A stretch of DNA of 14,780 nt, taken from contig JBFKUL010000050.1 of NCBI GenBank assembly GCA_041635755.1, positions 1-14,780 of the forward strand, read 5' to 3'. Position numbers and translations under genes: made by a program. Shown piece after piece: positions 13,668-14,780 of this stretch (positions are counted from its first letter, which is position 1; every line of letters starts with the position of its first letter). The DNA is from JBFKUL01 sp041635755 (GTDB lineage: Bacteria; Pseudomonadota; Gammaproteobacteria; Burkholderiales; SG8-39). The notes beneath the pieces are model-generated. The model did no database searches. It worked only from the letters and a program-made list of their open reading frames with translations, and was not told where the DNA came from.

Positions 13668-14780
13668 TCACCCCGACTCCTTGTCCTCCCGGCGACACCA
13701 CGCGCGCCACATGTCGCGGTAGGCCTGCTCCAGGTGGGCAACAAACGCTTGTTCCCGGCACAGCGGTGAGCCGAGCAGGCGCGCACGTAGTCCGGCGCGC
13801 AGGCGCGCGAGCCCGTCGAGGTCAGCGGCCCAGGCCGCGACCCTGGCCACGTACTCGTCGACGGTGCGCGCCACCCAGTCCCGCAGCCCCACGGTTTCCA
13901 GGATGCTCAGACCGGAGCGCGCCAGCACAGTCTCGCCCACAAGCGTCAGCACCGGCACGCCCATCCAAAGCGCGTGGCACGTCGTCGCCCCGCCGGTGTA
14001 CGGAAAGGGGTCCAGCGCCACGTCAACGCCCCGGTGCAGGCGAAAGTACGTCTCCAGCGGCACCCGGCCGTGGAAGCTCAGGCGCGATGCGGCGACACCG
14101 TGTGCGGCGAAGACCTCGAGCACGCGACGCTGCGCCTCACCGGGCGGCACGGTCAGCAGCGCGAGACGGGAGTGGGGCACCGCCGCGAGGCAGCGCGCCC
14201 AGGTTTCGAGCACGCGCGACGATACTTTCGAGAAGTTATTGAACGCGGCGAACGTAAGGTAGCCGTTCGCCGCGGCCGGCAACGGCGACACCTCTTCCTG
14301 AACGGGATGCGGCGCGAAACACCACATGGCGTCCGGCAACCGCACCAGCTGCTCGGTGTAAAAGCGCTCGCTCTCGCCTGCCGGATCAATCCATCGATCG
14401 GTCAGCCGGTAGTCGATCTCGCGTAGGCCGGTGGTCGCGCCATATCCAAGGTAGGTGACCTGAACCGGCGCGGGCTTGCGCGCGAACACGTCGAGCCTGT
14501 TCCCTCGCGTGTGCCCGTTCAGGTCGACGAGAATGTCGATGCGGTCCGAGCGAATCAACGCCTCGAGCCGCTCGACCTCCAGGCCCGCGACCTCTCGCCA
14601 TTGCGTTGCGCGCGTGCGCAGCCGCTGGGTCACCCCATCGTGGCGGCGTGCGCTGTCATAGCACCAGGCCTCCACACGTTGGCGGTCGTGATTCGCAATC
14701 AGCGGCTCGATGTAGAACGCCGCCGAGGATGAATTGAAGTCAGCCGACAGGTAGCCCACGCGAAGCGGCCGTTCGGGCTC
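13668..14780 (-). CDS. SPINDLY/OGT-like O-GlcNAc-type glycosyltransferase, 3' part (5' truncated)
   Basis: The frame is open to the window edge (last visible residues EPERPLRVGYLSADF), so the start and any N-terminal TPR repeats are missing. The visible 371 residues match the catalytic half of bacterial SPINDLY-type proteins (GT41): ILVDLNGHTRGNRLDVFARKPAPVQVTYLGYGATTG, DYRLTDRWIDP, FNNFSKVSSRVLETWARCLAAVPHSRLALL and the donor-site region VDVALDPFPYTGGATTCHALWMGVPVLTL. Relatives move a sugar from a UDP donor to Ser/Thr, or are TPR glycosyltransferases for surface proteins. One oddity: where the family usually has His three residues after the DF of the opening motif (His498 in human OGT), this protein has Ser. 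Its place directly upstream of a pilus operon suggests pilin or surface-protein glycosylation, but that is inference. Confidence 0.85.
   Translation of the reverse strand, partial: EPERPLRVGYLSADFNSSSAAFYIEPLIANHDRQRVEAWCYDSARRHDGVTQRLRTRATQWREVAGLEVERLEALIRSDRIDILVDLNGHTRGNRLDVFARKPAPVQVTYLGYGATTGLREIDYRLTDRWIDPAGESERFYTEQLVRLPDAMWCFAPHPVQEEVSPLPAAANGYLTFAAFNNFSKVSSRVLETWARCLAAVPHSRLALLTVPPGEAQRRVLEVFAAHGVAASRLSFHGRVPLETYFRLHRGVDVALDPFPYTGGATTCHALWMGVPVLTLVGETVLARSGLSILETVGLRDWVARTVDEYVARVAAWAADLDGLARLRAGLRARLLGSPLCREQAFVAHLEQAYRDMWRAWCRREDKESG

Overview
This GC-rich window holds one nearly complete gene set for an MSHA-type (mannose-sensitive haemagglutinin) type IV pilus. All msh genes lie on the minus strand and read from about 13565 down to 308. 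The partners and gene order look proteobacterial, and the GC-rich, compact style suggests a beta- or related gammaproteobacterium. That placement is inference; no marker gene here fixes the taxon.

Layout in the direction of transcription (right to left): (1) the 3' part of a SPINDLY/OGT-like glycosyltransferase (14780-13668), cut by the window edge; (2) a short gap with a hairpin; (3) the assembly ATPase mshE and platform protein mshG, with a minor prepilin of atypical leader (10618-10064) just behind them; (4) a 203-bp gap with a candidate promoter and two hairpins, then the major pilin mshA and a clear intrinsic terminator; (5) the minor pilins mshC, mshD, mshO and mshP, overlapping or nearly so; (6) a 206-bp AT-rich gap with a good promoter candidate; (7) mshI, a PilN-like gene, mshJ, mshK, mshL, mshM and mshN, most joined by 4-bp ATGA overlaps. 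At the far left, on the plus strand and convergent with mshN, is the C-terminal DNA-binding part of an OmpR-family response regulator.

How the parts work together: MshE hydrolyses ATP in the cytoplasm and drives MshG in the inner membrane. Prepilins (the atypical one, MshA, MshC, MshD, MshO, MshP) are cleaved by a prepilin peptidase that is not encoded here and polymerised into a fibre. MshI, the PilN-like protein and MshJ form the inner-membrane alignment complex (PilM/PilN/PilO equivalents). MshK and MshM/MshN are accessory factors, and MshL is the outer-membrane secretin. The MshE N-terminus carries both halves of the c-di-GMP-binding MshEN motif, so pilus activity is probably c-di-GMP controlled.

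Departures from the Vibrio cholerae locus as I recall it: the two gene blocks are swapped (E-G-pilins come before I-N), mshQ is absent, the pilin genes have their own terminator, and mshC has no conventional start codon downstream of that terminator. I found no CRISPR array, insertion sequence, tRNA or rRNA. The locus is a known system; the interest lies in its regulatory details and in the neighbouring glycosyltransferase.
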